Positions 42,027 to 50,847 of a DNA stretch of 64,000 nt are shown here, piece by piece. Every line of letters starts with the position of its first letter. The stretch's first letter is position 1. The notes beneath the pieces are model-generated. The model made no database searches. It was not told where the DNA came from and worked only from the letters and a program-made list of their open reading frames with translations. The stretch is from Kocuria marina. Lineage in GTDB: Bacteria > Actinomycetota > Actinomycetes > Actinomycetales > Micrococcaceae. Location of the stretch: the NCBI RefSeq assembly GCF_000786655.1, contig NZ_JROM01000058.1, positions 104,909 through 168,908 of the forward strand, in the 5' to 3' direction. A program made the position numbers and the translations under genes.

Positions 42027-44356
42027 GCGTGCACCTCATCCACGGTGGGCAAGAACGGGCTCGCCTTCTTGCTCCACGAAATCGCCAGGACATCCCGAGC
42101 ACGCGTGGCGCCCACATAGAGCAGTGAGCGCTCACGCAGCGCGCTGTCCTGGTGTGCTTTCTCGTCGTACTGGCTCCCGGGGAAGAACTTGGGGATCGCA
42201 CTCTCGCTGACCTCGAAGAGCAGGACACGCGAGAACTCGGTCCCCTTGGCACGATGCAGAGTCATGACCGCGGGGGTCCCGGCGGGGATGTCCTGCGTGT
42301 CCACGGGGGCCACCGGCACTCCGTGTTCCCCGAGCGTTCGCACCAGGGCGTCGCGTTCTCTCTTGGTGCGCGTGAGGATCCCCAGGGTGCTCGCCGCGAG
42401 GCCGTCCTCGGAGAGCTCGGACAGCCACTGCTTGAGCAGTCGGGCCGCTAGCTCGTACTCGTGTGCCAGGTCCCGTGCGGGCAGAAGGACGGGAGCGGGC
42501 CCGGATCGGCTGGAGATGTACCGCTCGTGGCTGTGGTCCAGTTGTTCGTCCTCGACCTCGTCCAGGTTGTAGGCACCGCCCTCCAGGACCTTCAGAGCCA
42601 GGTCCAGATTCTGCTCGGTGGTGCGATAGTTCAGACGCAGTCGCCGCGACCGGCCCACCACCTTGATCCCGAAGTGCCCCAGGACTATGCGCTGACCGTA
42701 GATCCGCTGATTGGAGTCCTCGGCGATGAACAGGTCGTCCGGGCCCTCCGGTACGCACGCTCGGGCCAAGAGCCAGCGCGTGGGGGTGAAGTCCTGACCT
42801 TCGTCGATCAGAACGTGATCGGCCACCCCGATGCCCCCGGAACGGTGGAGTACGGCGGCGGCCACGGCCGCGGCTTCGTCCCAGTCGATGGCCTGCGACG
42901 CCAGCCCCTCGGCGCGGTAGCGCTGCACGGCAGCCCACACTGCACGCCGCTGATTGCGGCCCAGCCGCGTCCCCCTGCCCACACGGGGTGCGCGGAGGTA
43001 GGCGCGTTCATCGGTGATGTGACCCGGCAACACCACTTCCTGGTATTCGGACTGGAAGAACGCGGGCACCGCCAGTCGGGCCGGGAGCTCGGATCCCACG
43101 GCTTCTATCGCCTCGTCCCAGGGGCTCACGCCGTAGGCCCCGGAGTTGCGGTACCCGGGGGTCCGCTTCACACCCCAACCCACGACCTCCTCCATGGCCT
43201 CGGACAGCGCCGCTGATCCGTTCGCCTCGCTCAGTACGCGGTGGGCCACCTGGTCCAGGGTCATCACGCTGATCCCCGGCTGGCCGAGCTGCCCGGCCAT
43301 GCGAACACCCGGATCCAGGGAACGGATCTGCTGCGCGATCATGTCCACCAGGTTGCGCGTGTAGGACACCACCAGAATGCGAGCCCCGGGGTTCTCCCGC
43401 GCCAGGCGCACGGCCCGGTGTACGAGAACTACCGTCTTTCCGGTCCCCGCACCGCCGGACAGCCTGAACGGGCCATACGTCCGCTTGTCCACGTATTCCT
43501 GCTGGTCGGGGTGCAGGAACAGCCGCCACGCCTCGAAGTCGCCGCTGGCCAGGGCCTTTTCCAGAGCGGCGTCGTCCTCGATCAAGTGGAAGCGGGACGC
43601 GGCACGCGGCGTGGTCACTGCGCGCACCACGGCGTCGGTCCCGGACGGGACGCCCACCTCGGTACCGCCGGCGGCGGTGTCCTCGCCCGCGGCATAGCGC
43701 TCTCGCACTTCTTCCAGGGGGGTTCCGGTCGCGAGGTCCAGGAGTGCGTCACCCTGCCAGCCGCCCACACGCCCCAGAAAGGCCACGAGCTCATCATCGG
43801 ACTCGGCGCTCACGGCGACCTCGGCCACGGGCTCATCCACCCCCAGCTGCCCGGCCAGTTCCTCCCGCGAGAAGGTCCCCAGCGGATTGGGGCTCGTAGT
43901 AGGCGTGGGGTTCGACGACGCCGCCGGCTGTTCCTGCTGCAATGCCACCATTTCGGCGGCTCGGGCTTCCACGAGGGCCTTGAGCTCGGCGTCCGTGTAG
44001 TGGCGTTCGCCGCGCGCCGAGGTGGGTTCCATGCGGCGGATCTCCGCGGCGCCGTTCATGGGATTCACGCGGACGTAGGTCTTGGCCGCAACCTCGTAGG
44101 CATCGTCGTGGGCGTACACCCCGTAGAGGAGCAGGAAGCCACCCAGATCGAACATGACCATGCGGTGGAACTGGTCCACGCGTGCGGTGCGGACGCGATC
44201 GTCGGCGCTGTTGCGGATGGGCTCGATGTGCAGGCCGTTGGTGGTCGTGTCCTTGTGGAGCTTTTCGATGGTGGCCGTGACCTTGCCCGCAATGGACTTG
44301 TCGTAACTGTCGGCGAAGCCGCGGTCCAGGATGAGCTGCTTGTCTGGTGTCGTCAT
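42023..44356 (-). CDS. UvrD-like SF1 helicase with N-terminal RelE-like domain
   Basis: A 777-residue protein. Residues 1-110 resemble the RelE/ParE toxin fold: a basic helix (FADSYDKSIAGKVTATIEKLHKD), strands with RVDQFHRMVMFD, and the ending LLYGVYAHDDAYEVA. A low-complexity linker (about 115-270) follows. The helicase then has RLSGGAGTGKTVVLVHRA at about 303, SYTRNLVDMI, LIDEGQDFTPTRW at about 516, NYRTTEQNLDLAL, TLHRAKGTEFSRV and LLYVGATRARDVLAISW, the full UvrD-type set. An ATGA overlap joins it to the upstream DUF1998 helicase and another to the Mrr remnant, so it belongs to the same defence operon. It lacks an obvious nuclease domain of its own. The toxin-like part may bind RNA/ribosomes or serve as a sensor; this is not known. 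Confidence 0.85.
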   Translation of the reverse strand: MTTPDKQLILDRGFADSYDKSIAGKVTATIEKLHKDTTTNGLHIEPIRNSADDRVRTARVDQFHRMVMFDLGGFLLLYGVYAHDDAYEVAAKTYVRVNPMNGAAEIRRMEPTSARGERHYTDAELKALVEARAAEMVALQQEQPAASSNPTPTTSPNPLGTFSREELAGQLGVDEPVAEVAVSAESDDELVAFLGRVGGWQGDALLDLATGTPLEEVRERYAAGEDTAAGGTEVGVPSGTDAVVRAVTTPRAASRFHLIEDDAALEKALASGDFEAWRLFLHPDQQEYVDKRTYGPFRLSGGAGTGKTVVLVHRAVRLARENPGARILVVSYTRNLVDMIAQQIRSLDPGVRMAGQLGQPGISVMTLDQVAHRVLSEANGSAALSEAMEEVVGWGVKRTPGYRNSGAYGVSPWDEAIEAVGSELPARLAVPAFFQSEYQEVVLPGHITDERAYLRAPRVGRGTRLGRNQRRAVWAAVQRYRAEGLASQAIDWDEAAAVAAAVLHRSGGIGVADHVLIDEGQDFTPTRWLLARACVPEGPDDLFIAEDSNQRIYGQRIVLGHFGIKVVGRSRRLRLNYRTTEQNLDLALKVLEGGAYNLDEVEDEQLDHSHERYISSRSGPAPVLLPARDLAHEYELAARLLKQWLSELSEDGLAASTLGILTRTKRERDALVRTLGEHGVPVAPVDTQDIPAGTPAVMTLHRAKGTEFSRVLLFEVSESAIPKFFPGSQYDEKAHQDSALRERSLLYVGATRARDVLAISWSKKASPFLPTVDEVHA

Positions 44357-47300
44357 TGTTCCACCGTCTTTCCATCAGTGAGTCCGCCGGTTGCCAGGAC
44401 CTCCCGGACCGTGGCGACGTCCGGTCCCATGACCGTCCAACCGTCCGGAGCCACCGCCGTGAACTCCGAGACGAGTGATTCCTCGGAGAGCCATGCGACG
44501 CGCAGTTCCGGCCAGGCCAGGTCCACGGGATAGCCCTCGATCTCATCACCCACGCGGGGCACGGGCAGTCCGCGCTGGCCCGCGAAGGTGAGCACTTGTG
44601 CTTCTTCCTGTGTCAGGGCGTCATCCACCAGGCGCCGCCACTGCGGGTCCAGTTCCACAGCCTGTCGCACCGGGGTGATGTCCGCAGGACCCAGGCTCGA
44701 AACTCCGGGCGCCGTCGGTGTCGTGGAGACGTGGGACAGGAACTCGACCCACGAGTTCTCCTCGTCCTGCTGCTCCCGGGTGAACTCGGACAGCGATGAG
44801 CGGGTCTCCAGGATCGAGGTGGCCCCGGGTTCCATGGCTTGGCGCAGATTCGCCAGGGCCAGCCACTGGCGCCACGCGTCCGCGAAGTACGGCGACGCCA
44901 CGGCCTCCTCCCGGTCATCCAGCACCACTGCCAACTGGCTGTCTTTGTCCTTCATGGTCCCGAGGATCACGAGCGGGCCCGTCCGACGTACGAATCCGGG
45001 GACCGTCGGTTGCTGCGGCGGGATGGCCGGTTCCTCGCCGCTCGGCGTGTCCAGGATGGCGAGGGCTTGTTCGTTCAGCGCCTGGGGGCTTACCGGCGAG
45101 GACTGCCCCTGGAAGAGCAGGAGGCTGAGTTTCTGGCTCACGGTGAGGACACGCTTGAGCGGGTCCCTGCCGGTCCCCTGGAACAGGGCCAGCAATTGGT
45201 CCACGGGGTTGGCCGTGAGATAGGCGAGGTCGTCCCCGTCCACGACCCTGCGACCCTGCAGAGCAGCCGCAATGTTCGGGTGCCACATGCCTTCCAGCAC
45301 CGATTCCGCGGGTTCTTGGCGCTGTGCGGCCTCGAATGCGTCCAGGTCCGCGCTCGTCACGGCGTACACGAGGTATCCCTGCTCGCGCAGACCACGGCGT
45401 TTGGCGGCGTCGTCTCCCACGCGGTTGTGCGCGAGGGAGGCGTGGAACTCCCGGCCGTCCAGGTAGATGGCCGCTCCCCTGATCCCGTGCTGCGCGGGCC
45501 ACGTGATGAGCGCGTCCGGCTGGGTGTCCCCCAACAGGACCTGCGAGGCGTACGAGTACCGGACGTCTCCCACGACGGCGGAGAAACCCTTCCCGCCGTC
45601 GCTCACCGTGTCCGTGACCTGCGCTCCCGGGAGCGCACCCACTGCGCCGCGGAACACCCTGCGGAACCGGTGTTCGAGCTGCGATTCGAAGTCGTCCCCC
45701 ACGGGGGCGCTGCCCTCCTCCACCCGCCAGGACATGTCCTCGCCAGGTGTCTGCGAGCCCAGGACGGTGCTCAGGATCTCGACGGCGCGGCGTCGGCTCA
45801 GATTCTCGCGCTGGGAGGCACGCACGTGCGGCATGAGACAGCGGAAACACGCGGCTTCCTCCCGTTCGCGGCACACGCACTCTGCCAGGTAGTCGTGCGC
45901 CGCTCGCAGCAGCTGCCACAACGATTCCGGGGATGCGAGTTCCGCCAGGTAACCCGTTCCGCCAGGAACGGAATCGAACAGGAGCAGCGAGTCCGCATTA
46001 TTGCGCGTGACGTCCGGGACCACCTCCATGTTCAGGTGATTGATCTCCCCGCCGAAACGCTCCCGCAGCCCCAGCATGAGGGCCGCGAAGAAACTCCACA
46101 GCGAGCGCCCGGAGCTGTCGTCGGTGATGGAGGGCGGGAGGCTGATCATGATGGCCTCGGTGGTCAGTTCACGGGCCAGCACCACGGACACCGATTCAGG
46201 GTTCTCCACACGCCGCTGGGTGCACCACCCCTGGTGTTCCTGCGGCTGGTTCTCCCCCAGGGTTTGGTCCAGGTGGCCACACACCGCGCAGATTACGAAT
46301 CCGCCGATCCTTTGCCGGCGCCCCGCAAGCACGGGTTCAAGGGCACCCTCACGCGGCTTGCCCACGTTGAGCCGAGTGAGGCGCGCACCGCGGCGGAACG
46401 TGACACCCACACCGGTGCCGCTGATGGACCATTGCGCGCGGGTTTCCGCCTCGGTGAAGTCCGGGATGGTCAACGTGTCGTAGTTCGTCCGGGTCCGGTC
46501 GTCGGAGGCGTCGGAGATCTTGGCGCGGTTCAGCTCCATGGTGGAGGACACCTTGGTCAGTTCCACCACGTGCAGCCGTTGGCCCTCATCCGCGATCCCC
46601 GGCCGGTGGCACTTGGGGCACGCGTCCAACCGTTCCGTGGGCGCGATCTCCTGGCTGTGACCGCAGTCGGGGCAGAAGGCAACGCGCCGCACACCGGCGC
46701 CGTCGCTACCCACGTCCACCGCATCGATCTCCAGCTCGTGGCCGCCGGCATAGAAGTGACTCCCGGGCGCAAGCTCGGTCAACGCGGTGAAACCCGAACG
46801 CTCGTACTCAGCGGGAATGTGCTTCCAGTTGTCGTGCTCGTCCCGATAGGTGAGAGTGGCCTCCAGGCTCACGGCGTCGTCGAACAGTGTGAAATTGGGC
46901 AGGATCCCGAACCGCTCCAGGACACCGATCCAGTGCTCATGACTCAGCTGGGAGGATTCGGCGCGCAAGCGGGCTTGGCTTCCCGTGAGGCGGCGTTCCT
47001 CGCGGGCCCGCGCTTCGGGGTCCTCGACCTCCCCCAGCTTCCGTTCCTGCTCGTCCAGGAGCTGCTGTTGTCCCTTCAACTGGGTGATGAGTTCGCCGTC
47101 ATCGTCTGCGGTGATCACCAGCGTGCCCTCCGCGATGGCCTTGAGCCGCTGCTCCACGCGTTGCCTGCGGAACCGCAGCTCGTTCTTCTCATGCCACCAA
47201 CGTTGGACCGACGAGCGCACCGCGATTTCCAGACCGCTGGGTTCGCCGGTGGTGGGCCAGGTGGCCCATTCGCGCAGGGCAGCCGCAGCCTCCCCGGTCA

Positions 47301-50300
47301 TGCCCCGGCGCGGCTCGTCCCCCACCTGGAACGCGGAGAGGAACTCATCGAGTCGCTGCTGGGAATGTTCGCGGGCATCCGCGAGCATGCTGCCCAGGAA
47401 CGTCCCCGGTTCACTGGATTTCATCACGGAAGCCGCACGGGCCGGATCGGGCATACCGTCATCCCCCGCCATGCGATCCATGAGGAACGCCGTGTACTGC
47501 CGGTGCAGGATTTCCTCCGCGGACAGGTATGCCGCCGGCGGGCGCACTGCTCCGTTGAGCATGAACTCCGGTTCGATGAATGCGGAGCCCTTGCCCCGCG
47601 TGGTCATGAACGCCAGGTCCAGGGAGTTGCCGGTCAGGCGTCCTGCTCGACCCACCCGCTGCAGGTAGGAAGCCACGGTGTCCGGAATGGACGCCAGGAT
47701 CACGGTGGACAAATCACCGATGTCGATGCCCATTTCCAGTGTGGGTGTGGCCACCAGGACGTTGGGCGCGCCCGGCGTGGACTCGCTGTTCTTGAATTCG
47801 TTCTCGTACTGCAAGCGCGTCTGCGCTTGCAGGAGGGACGTGTGCTCGCGGGCGATCACGCGCCGCATGTCCCCGCGGTACAGGCTGCGGTAGTAGCTGC
47901 CGCGCAGTGTGTCCTCGCGCAGATGTCCTTTGCACTGGTACGCGGGGCACGGCCCACCCGACATTGCCCTGAGGGTGCCCGGGAGGCCCGTGACCACTTC
48001 CCCGCATGCGGGGCAACGCAGGACGGCCGCGGGTTCGGGAATGCGCGCCATCATCAGCTTTTCGGGGCGCAAACCGTAGCTCTCGGAGATGGTGATGCCC
48101 CGCTGGATCACCGGCACGGTGTCCGTCAGGCCGTGCTCGCCCAACGCGGTGAACAGCGGTTTCATGAGGTGCCCCGCGCTACGACGATCCACCCCGAGAC
48201 ACCGCGAGGTCCAGTCCGCATACCAGCTGGTGGAATTGGCAGGGTCAGAGAAGATCGTCTTTTCTTTACGCTTGCCCGTGGCCGGGAACGCGGGTGATCG
48301 ACGCGCCGGTGGGAACGCGGGCATGACATCCTTGGGCCGGCGCCCTCCCCAGATGTTGTACCGCAGGCCACCCTTGGCGCGGTACGGTTCGAGCCACGGG
48401 TGGGCGATGGCGCCGTCCGTGCGTAACCGCTCCAGCACTCCGCGCACCCACACGCTCACCACGGGATCGGTCGCGCCCTGCCCGGTCACGTCGAGCGTCA
48501 TCTGTTGCAGGGCCCGTTCCAGGACGTCACCGCCCACCGAGCGCAGCTCGTCCTCGTCCGCGAGCACGGACGCGGCCGCCGTACCGGTGGTTGCCAGGGT
48601 ACGGCCGTAGGACTCCACCAGACCGGCTTCCAGCTCCAGGTCGAATTCCAGGCGGGTGGCCACGCGTTCCGCGGCACGACGCCGCCGGTGCCGGTCCTTG
48701 GAGTCATCCCAGTAGCCGCGCACGGGAGGGTTCTCCGCAATGGTCGGGTGCAGGAGGCGGTAGCGCTCCTCCGGGGTATGCGCCGCCGCCATCATCCGGG
48801 CCACCACGTCCCGCACGGGAGCGGGATCCTCCGTAAGCGCCGATTCGATCGCCGAGCGCAGGGCCAGCGAGTAGGACCTGGCCTCCACGAAACCCGCGCG
48901 GTGCGCCGCGTCCTGGACTGAATCCGTGAACACCAAGGATTTCTTCTCGCTGAGGTCCAGCCCGGCCGTCCCGAACAGACTGGACAGCGCCACGGACAGC
49001 AGCGTGGCGGTGCGCGACCCCACGAAACGGATCCCGTTCGGTTCACGGCACGCGGGACACATGTCATCAATGGACTTCTTGTCCGCCTCCAGCCCCACGT
49101 GCATGAACACGGGCAGGCTGTCGACGTCGCCCGCGTCCTCCTCGGGGAGGGTGTCCTCGATGGTGCGACGCTCCGGGTTGAGGAACCGTACCCGGTCGTC
49201 GTCCCCGGCTTCCGCACCCGGCATGGAGATCAGCGCGCGGAACCGTCCGGTGAAGCGCACGTGCGCCTCCCGAATGGCCTGGGGTTTGACCACGAGGTCG
49301 TCGGTTCCGGTGAGCGCGATGCCCCACCCGGTCCGCCCGCAGTGCCGGCAGTAGATGGCAGGCAGGTAACTGCCGTCGTGCACGGTGCGGTCATCACTCC
49401 AGCCGAAGGCCACCGCGGGAGATACCGCGCGGTCCACGCGAGACACTTCACGGGTCCAGAGGTGGACCTCCACGTTCGGGAAACTATTGCGCTCAGCCCG
49501 GGAGCGCACGTGGGACAGCGCGCCGCCCAAGGCTTCCAGGAATCGGGGGCCGGTGGTGGCCGGATCCAGATGCGGCACGAGTGCCGCGCTGAGCTCCCGC
49601 ACGGGTGTGGCCCGCGTGGCCAGGGCCAACAGCCGGCTCACCAGCGGATGGGCCAGGAACAAGTCGCGTTCGGTGGCCGCATCCAGCGGAGCGTCCTGGT
49701 GACCCACCCCATCCCACAACACGTGCATCATCCGACGCGTGAGTTCCGCGGGGTCCGGAACCAGTCCACCCCTATTAATCGGGAGGAGCTCGAAGACCTC
49801 GTGCAGCTGGCCCAGAGTGGGGCGCTCCTGGGCCTGCAAGCCCGTGATGTTCAGACGATCGAGGGCGGAGCGCTGCAGCGCGTCCTGGGTCACGCGACGC
49901 TCCGTTACAACCGATCCCGGGAGGAACTCCGTGCCGAAAATGGTGCCGGCGAATTCGGCGACCGGGGCGATGTCGCTGTCGTCACCCAGCGTGGCGGAGG
50001 TGGCCACGGGAATCATGGCGGTGCGTTGCGGGGCCAGTCGATCCAGGACCAGACGGAGGCGTCGGATGAGCATGGCCACATCGGTTCCCTGGGCACCGTT
50101 GTACGTGTGGAACTCGTCCAGGACCAGGTAGCGAAGGGACTCGGCGGACTGTTCCCAGAGAGGACGATCCGCCGAGCGCAGCAACAGCTGATCCAACATT
50201 TTGTAGTTGGTCAGCACGATGTCCGGGGCCATGGACCGAATGGTGTGGCGATCCTCGATCAACCCGTCCTCGGTCATGAGGGTGCGCGGCGCCCCGGAGT

Positions 50301-50847
50301 GTTCACCCGTGTAGAGGGCCGCCGTGACACCCCGCAACGCCGGGTTGTCGTGGATCATGCGCGCGAGCCGTCCCGCCTGGTCATTGGCCAGCGCGTTCAT
50401 GGGGTAGAGGATGATTGCTTTAATGCCGTGTACGCCCTGAGCCCGAGCGCGCACCGCGTAATCCAGCAGCGGGTAGAGGAAGGCTTCAGTCTTTCCGGAA
50501 CCCGTCCCCGTGGTCACGATGGTGGGCTCGGGGATCCGTAAACCCCTCCGGTCCCGGGGCCCGGCCATGGTGGGATCCGTGGTGAGCCGCCGGAATGCTT
50601 CCGCCTGGTGGGCGTACGGCTGAAACCAACTGGGGAGGACATCGAGGGGCGGTGTGCCGGGATCGGTGTGGAACGGCAGCCGAGTCCGCACGAACGGACC
50701 CCGGAAGATCCCCTCGTCCTCATCACTCAAGAATGAGCTGAACGCATCCCGCGCGTACCGGTCCGAGAACTCGATGGCCGTGGTGACGTATTCCACCAGG
50801 GCCGACTGCACGGCCTCGGCCTGCAGCGAGGGAAGCAGCTCACTCAT
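44353..50847 (-). CDS. DruE-like DEAD/DUF1998 helicase with C-terminal nuclease-like domain
   Basis: A 2164-residue SF2 helicase. Walker A IVTTGTGSGKTEAF is near residue 118, and the DEAH-type box appears as LVLDEFHTY at about 243. After a long insertion with several CxxC pairs (CRHCGRTGW, CPACREPN), the second RecA domain has ATPTLEMGIDIGDL and QRVGRAGRL at about 1065. DUF1998 with a Cys cluster (CVCREREEAACFRC) is at about 1570-1672. A region with QPDALITW, IYLDGREFHA and DDAAKRRGLREQGYLVY (about 1774-1830) looks like a PD-(D/E)xK nuclease of the Vsr/DUF559 type. Size and order resemble DruE of Druantia more than the separate DrmA and DrmB of DISARM. It overlaps both neighbours by four bases. 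Confidence 0.85.
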   Translation of the reverse strand: MSELLPSLQAEAVQSALVEYVTTAIEFSDRYARDAFSSFLSDEDEGIFRGPFVRTRLPFHTDPGTPPLDVLPSWFQPYAHQAEAFRRLTTDPTMAGPRDRRGLRIPEPTIVTTGTGSGKTEAFLYPLLDYAVRARAQGVHGIKAIILYPMNALANDQAGRLARMIHDNPALRGVTAALYTGEHSGAPRTLMTEDGLIEDRHTIRSMAPDIVLTNYKMLDQLLLRSADRPLWEQSAESLRYLVLDEFHTYNGAQGTDVAMLIRRLRLVLDRLAPQRTAMIPVATSATLGDDSDIAPVAEFAGTIFGTEFLPGSVVTERRVTQDALQRSALDRLNITGLQAQERPTLGQLHEVFELLPINRGGLVPDPAELTRRMMHVLWDGVGHQDAPLDAATERDLFLAHPLVSRLLALATRATPVRELSAALVPHLDPATTGPRFLEALGGALSHVRSRAERNSFPNVEVHLWTREVSRVDRAVSPAVAFGWSDDRTVHDGSYLPAIYCRHCGRTGWGIALTGTDDLVVKPQAIREAHVRFTGRFRALISMPGAEAGDDDRVRFLNPERRTIEDTLPEEDAGDVDSLPVFMHVGLEADKKSIDDMCPACREPNGIRFVGSRTATLLSVALSSLFGTAGLDLSEKKSLVFTDSVQDAAHRAGFVEARSYSLALRSAIESALTEDPAPVRDVVARMMAAAHTPEERYRLLHPTIAENPPVRGYWDDSKDRHRRRRAAERVATRLEFDLELEAGLVESYGRTLATTGTAAASVLADEDELRSVGGDVLERALQQMTLDVTGQGATDPVVSVWVRGVLERLRTDGAIAHPWLEPYRAKGGLRYNIWGGRRPKDVMPAFPPARRSPAFPATGKRKEKTIFSDPANSTSWYADWTSRCLGVDRRSAGHLMKPLFTALGEHGLTDTVPVIQRGITISESYGLRPEKLMMARIPEPAAVLRCPACGEVVTGLPGTLRAMSGGPCPAYQCKGHLREDTLRGSYYRSLYRGDMRRVIAREHTSLLQAQTRLQYENEFKNSESTPGAPNVLVATPTLEMGIDIGDLSTVILASIPDTVASYLQRVGRAGRLTGNSLDLAFMTTRGKGSAFIEPEFMLNGAVRPPAAYLSAEEILHRQYTAFLMDRMAGDDGMPDPARAASVMKSSEPGTFLGSMLADAREHSQQRLDEFLSAFQVGDEPRRGMTGEAAAALREWATWPTTGEPSGLEIAVRSSVQRWWHEKNELRFRRQRVEQRLKAIAEGTLVITADDDGELITQLKGQQQLLDEQERKLGEVEDPEARAREERRLTGSQARLRAESSQLSHEHWIGVLERFGILPNFTLFDDAVSLEATLTYRDEHDNWKHIPAEYERSGFTALTELAPGSHFYAGGHELEIDAVDVGSDGAGVRRVAFCPDCGHSQEIAPTERLDACPKCHRPGIADEGQRLHVVELTKVSSTMELNRAKISDASDDRTRTNYDTLTIPDFTEAETRAQWSISGTGVGVTFRRGARLTRLNVGKPREGALEPVLAGRRQRIGGFVICAVCGHLDQTLGENQPQEHQGWCTQRRVENPESVSVVLARELTTEAIMISLPPSITDDSSGRSLWSFFAALMLGLRERFGGEINHLNMEVVPDVTRNNADSLLLFDSVPGGTGYLAELASPESLWQLLRAAHDYLAECVCREREEAACFRCLMPHVRASQRENLSRRRAVEILSTVLGSQTPGEDMSWRVEEGSAPVGDDFESQLEHRFRRVFRGAVGALPGAQVTDTVSDGGKGFSAVVGDVRYSYASQVLLGDTQPDALITWPAQHGIRGAAIYLDGREFHASLAHNRVGDDAAKRRGLREQGYLVYAVTSADLDAFEAAQRQEPAESVLEGMWHPNIAAALQGRRVVDGDDLAYLTANPVDQLLALFQGTGRDPLKRVLTVSQKLSLLLFQGQSSPVSPQALNEQALAILDTPSGEEPAIPPQQPTVPGFVRRTGPLVILGTMKDKDSQLAVVLDDREEAVASPYFADAWRQWLALANLRQAMEPGATSILETRSSLSEFTREQQDEENSWVEFLSHVSTTPTAPGVSSLGPADITPVRQAVELDPQWRRLVDDALTQEEAQVLTFAGQRGLPVPRVGDEIEGYPVDLAWPELRVAWLSEESLVSEFTAVAPDGWTVMGPDVATVREVLATGGLTDGKTVEQ

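Noticed and set aside
44839..48297. A 1152-codon open frame on the plus strand
   Set aside because: It is antisense to the DUF1998 helicase, rich in His, Arg, Gly and Val without any motif, and has no SD. Long antisense frames are expected in DNA with very high third-position G+C.
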